Origin: Gymnogyps californianus
Lineage: Eukaryota; Chordata; Aves; Accipitriformes; Cathartidae
DNA length: 64,000 nucleotides
Assembly: GCF_018139145.2 (NCBI RefSeq)
Contig: NC_059471.1
Coordinates: 208,463,494-208,527,493, forward strand
Reading direction: 5' to 3'
Made by a program: the position numbers and the translations under genes. Positions 61,069 through 64,000 of the stretch are shown here, piece after piece. The notes below the pieces were generated by a model that worked only from the letters and a program-made list of their open reading frames with translations, did no database searches and was not told where the DNA came from. Numbering within the stretch: the first letter of the stretch is position 1; the number at the start of each line of letters is the position of its first letter.

Positions 61069-64000
61069 ATTAGTGTTTCTTAATCAATCATCACTTCTTT
61101 TTTTTCCCCTTATTGTTTCACTGACAGTCTAAGAGGCATTTTACATAAATATAGAACTGTAGACACTCAGAACTTCTCAGTCTCACCTGTGGAAAGTTAT
61201 CAAAAGTTCTATGAAGTGGATGGACCATTCGATGCCTGTGCTAGGTTAAGATACACATATTGTTTGCACATGATGTGCCCTGTCTCCAGCAAAGCCTGTT
61301 TTTGGATTTAACTAATGACACAGAACTGTACCTCAGTAATATGTTCTGATATAGAGGCAATATGATTCTGCCATTGGTAATTCAAAACAGTTATATTAAA
61401 GGATATTGTACCAAAGTATTAATTGTTAGCTTCGGGATTAGTCGATCATGAAGCTATTTGTGGCAATAGAAAAAGACATCAGTCTTCTTCATCTTGGAAT
61501 GACGAAGTCCTTGGAATAAATCTTTTTGCACATAATGTAACATCATTAGCATGGGCTCATTCACTCATAGTAATTAATAATACACTGTTTCTCATCATGT
61601 AACACACAAATCATTCTATGTCATTCCCCTCAGTCAGAATAATAAATTTTATTTGAAACTCAGATCTCATCTATGGAAAATTTTACTGGATTATAAAGAG
61701 TCTTTTCCCAGTCAATGAGAACATACTTTAAATTCTCTTCCTTTGCAATCTAGCTGAGAATCCTGGCCAGAAAATACTGGTGAGAAAAATTCAGAACAGT
61801 TTATACTTATCAGTAGGATATGCATATGCTGAATTAACACCATCTGTTTTCAACTGATATCAGACTACTTTGCAAACTTTCAGCTACAATTAAAAAAAAA
61901 AAACAACACCAAACCCCCCTCTATCTCTGAAAGAAAGGAAATATTAATCTTGGCTTACAGGAAAAAAAACAAACAAAAAAGGTGTGAGAAAATCTTGGCT
62001 TTTTCTGCCTCTCCTTCACTACTGACTTCCTCCGAAGAACGGTAGCTGACGAGACTCCACATGCTGCGCCACAGCCCTTGTTTATTCGCAAGAGTGAGGA
62101 TTCATCTGCCCAAGCGCAGACATGATGTACAGAGCTAATCTGAGCTAGTCCTCCAGACTACTGAACTGAAAGAAAGTGCAATTTTTCTTCAGCTCACTCC
62201 ATAATCACACCTGTTTCTCTTACTGACTGTAGAAACAGCCTCATGTAACACAGATGTCACCTGTAAATGTCTCAAGACAGAGGAGGTCAGTCCCACTCCT
62301 ACCAACCGCAGCAGTTTGAATTCCTGCTTTTGGCTCCTCATGTGGGGTCTGTTTTGTAGCAGAGTTTTAATCCTTTTCTCTATGCAGGAATCTCGCCACC
62401 GCTGCAATTCTTCAGAAATTACACCTCTCCTCAGCAATCAAAGGCTCTGGGCTTGGCTCAGTTTGATCATTCAGGCAGTATTTATTTTATTCTGCACTCA
62501 CGATGCTTTGCTTCCCTGGTCTAAGATTAAAGGTGGCAGAGTGAGCAGAGCCCTGATTAATCACTTTCTCTAAAATGTGGTTCACGCTGGGGAACAATGG
62601 CCATGTAACTCCTGCTGTAAGGCATGGATTAGACAAACTCACCAAGTGCCTAACTGCTTAATTCAGGCCTTTCTATAAGCATCACAACTAAGCCTTCTCT
62701 TTGTCTTTTCTGCTCAGCCCTGACTTCATCCATGCTGCTGTGCATCTGCAGAACAGCCTGCATCAAATTTCCTGCCCCCTCTTTCCAAAAGTGCCTAAAA
62801 TTTACCAATGCAACACATTCTATTGTAGAAAAACGTACTTCTTACTCTGCTTTGGTACCATGTATAGCTCTGTAAGGCTTTTCAAGTTCTGGAATGACCA
62901 ATAGTCCTTCATGGTGGTTACACAGTTGTCAAAATCCCAGCATTACACTCTATTAGAAGAGAATTGAAACAAAAGGCAGAATAGAAACAAAAGGAGGTTT
63001 GTGAAACCCTCTTTGGTCACTGATGCCCGGCTTCCAGGCTTCACTCCATTCCAACAACTCACCAGCTTTCTGGCCTGCAGCAAATTCTGCATAATCCCCT
63101 CTGCCTCAGCTGGATGAGTTCCTTTCTCCTCGGGTTATGAGTCCATTCCTCTCTCTTCTCTGCAGTTTCTCAGTATTTCCCTGAACTTCTGCTTGAAACT
63201 TTTTTGTTTCCCCTCTCCTTCCACCCCTCTTTTTCTGAAGCATGAGAACTCCCACTAAAATATGCTCAGTTGCTCCCAGGGCAGGAGCAATCTCTCTCTC
63301 TCTCCCCCCGCAGAAGCTTCCAGCCAAGCCAATCCTCTCTCTTTTTAAAGGAATGTAACTAACCTGACAACACACACACAGAATAGATCGGCTGCTGCAG
63401 ATGGCTAAACTTATGAAGTGTGAAAACCACTCACAGTATGTCCAGAGTTTCCATTACACTTTTTCTACAGCGAAAAAGTGTACTAGCCAGACCACACAAA
63501 ATCCCATATTCCTATTCTTATTCTCATAGAAGAATTGCATTTCCAGTTTGATATAAACCCATTTCCCAGTGACACAAGTTAAACAAAACCAAATTAACCT
63601 CTCCTCCCACCCCACCCCAAACCTTCAAAAAGCCAACTTTTCAAAGAAGGCATTAATACTTGAATAAACATGTACAGAAATTTGCTATACTGATACAAAA
63701 CAAAACATCTTCTCATGGAAGAAAAACAGCTTTCACTATGTTACCTGTTTAAATTTATAAGTCTCTCTTTTTCAAACAAAAATGTCTTTTAAAAGGTATG
63801 AAACCATTTTTTCAAAGGTTTTTTTTTTTTTCTGTTTTTCTTCTATATGTATTCTACAGTCTGTTGATCTTACACCAGATTTAATCCATGGAGCTGGGAA
63901 AGAGAAGTGGCAAACATCTCATAATTTGAGAGTATTTAAAACCAGACTGGACATCAGCACCAGCTCTTCACCAAAGAAATCCAGTCAAGGCACTCAACTC

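Larger units (their letters stand above)
1..64000 (-). other. PCLO: PCLO (piccolo) transcription unit, internal part
   Basis: All four recognised coding exons lie on the minus strand in the order expected for piccolo: coiled coil and Q/P-rich region, short linker exon, then the beginning of the PDZ domain. Piccolo is a very large scaffold of the presynaptic cytomatrix at the active zone, where it helps organise vesicle release machinery together with bassoon, ELKS/CAST, RIM and Munc13. Exon phases agree from one exon to the next (start in phase 0; then junctions in phases 1, 0 and 1; exit in phase 1), so the four join into one open frame of about 851 codons. No start codon, stop codon, promoter or polyadenylation site of the gene is in view. 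The gene is inferred to continue past both edges because the N-terminal zinc fingers, the end of the PDZ domain and the C2 domains are missing. Confidence 0.93.
52630..64000 (-). other. PCLO: PCLO intron upstream of the large exon (right part)
   Basis: At least 11.4 kb with no long open frame that would mark the next upstream piccolo exon. Contents are the solo LTR at 56399-56994, AT-rich words around 52970-53110 (TATATATAGATC, CATATACATATTC), a polypurine tract at 60222-60288, a short tandem duplication at 61038-61068 and several homopolymer runs (T near 58818, C near 58931, A near 61890, T near 63819). A small exon could be hidden here, but I cannot identify one. Confidence 0.75.

Noticed and set aside
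63106..63375. Minus-strand frame rich in Arg, Glu and Gly
   Set aside because: It arises from pyrimidine-rich plus-strand sequence (CTCTCT and CCTTCC words); no known piccolo text and no consistent splice junctions.
1..64000. CRISPR arrays, bacterial operons, plasmid or phage modules
   Set aside because: There are no regularly spaced repeats with unique spacers and no dense coding; the exon-intron structure and avian repeats show vertebrate nuclear DNA.

Overview
The window is nuclear DNA from a bird. Two things show this: coding exons of the vertebrate presynaptic scaffold gene PCLO (piccolo) on the minus strand, and interspersed repeats of avian type (a CR1 LINE copy ending in an ATTCT-type tail, plus solo LTRs of endogenous retroviruses). 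The species cannot be fixed from the sequence. There is no sign of bacterial, organellar or plasmid DNA, and no CRISPR array, rRNA gene or convincing tRNA gene.

Layout: PCLO is transcribed right to left and appears to span the whole window. Four exons are supported by reading frame, GT-AG junctions and matching intron phases: 50421-52629 (2209 bp, with a coiled coil and a long Q/P/S-rich region), 45032-45168 (137 bp), 36941-37022 (82 bp, entering the PDZ domain) and 18418-18543 (126 bp, first part of the PDZ core with the GLGI carboxylate-binding loop). Together they encode about 851 residues. The rest of the PDZ domain, the C2 domains, the stop codon and the N-terminal half of the protein are not seen here; they should lie beyond the left and right edges.

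The remaining 96% is intron. 1-18417 holds one 559-bp solo LTR with a 5-bp target duplication. 18544-36940 holds a 1.2-kb 5'-truncated, frameshifted CR1 copy, a small minus-strand CR1 fragment, an open frame of 154 codons on the PCLO-sense strand, a faint 5S rRNA-like stretch and a polypurine tract. 37023-45031 holds a 400-bp solo LTR with a perfect CCTAA target duplication only 237 bp from an exon, and a GC-rich block. 45169-50420 is plain apart from an A/C-rich tract. 52630-64000 holds a 596-bp solo LTR of the same family as the 400-bp one, in the opposite orientation.

The most interesting points are a 12-bp tandem duplication that creates two identical in-frame splice donors at the end of the 137-bp PCLO exon, a pair of related solo LTRs of which one appears to have lost about 150 bp between two short homologous segments, and several non-repeat anomalies inside introns that expression data or comparison between species could settle. 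I found no evidence of an undescribed multi-gene system.
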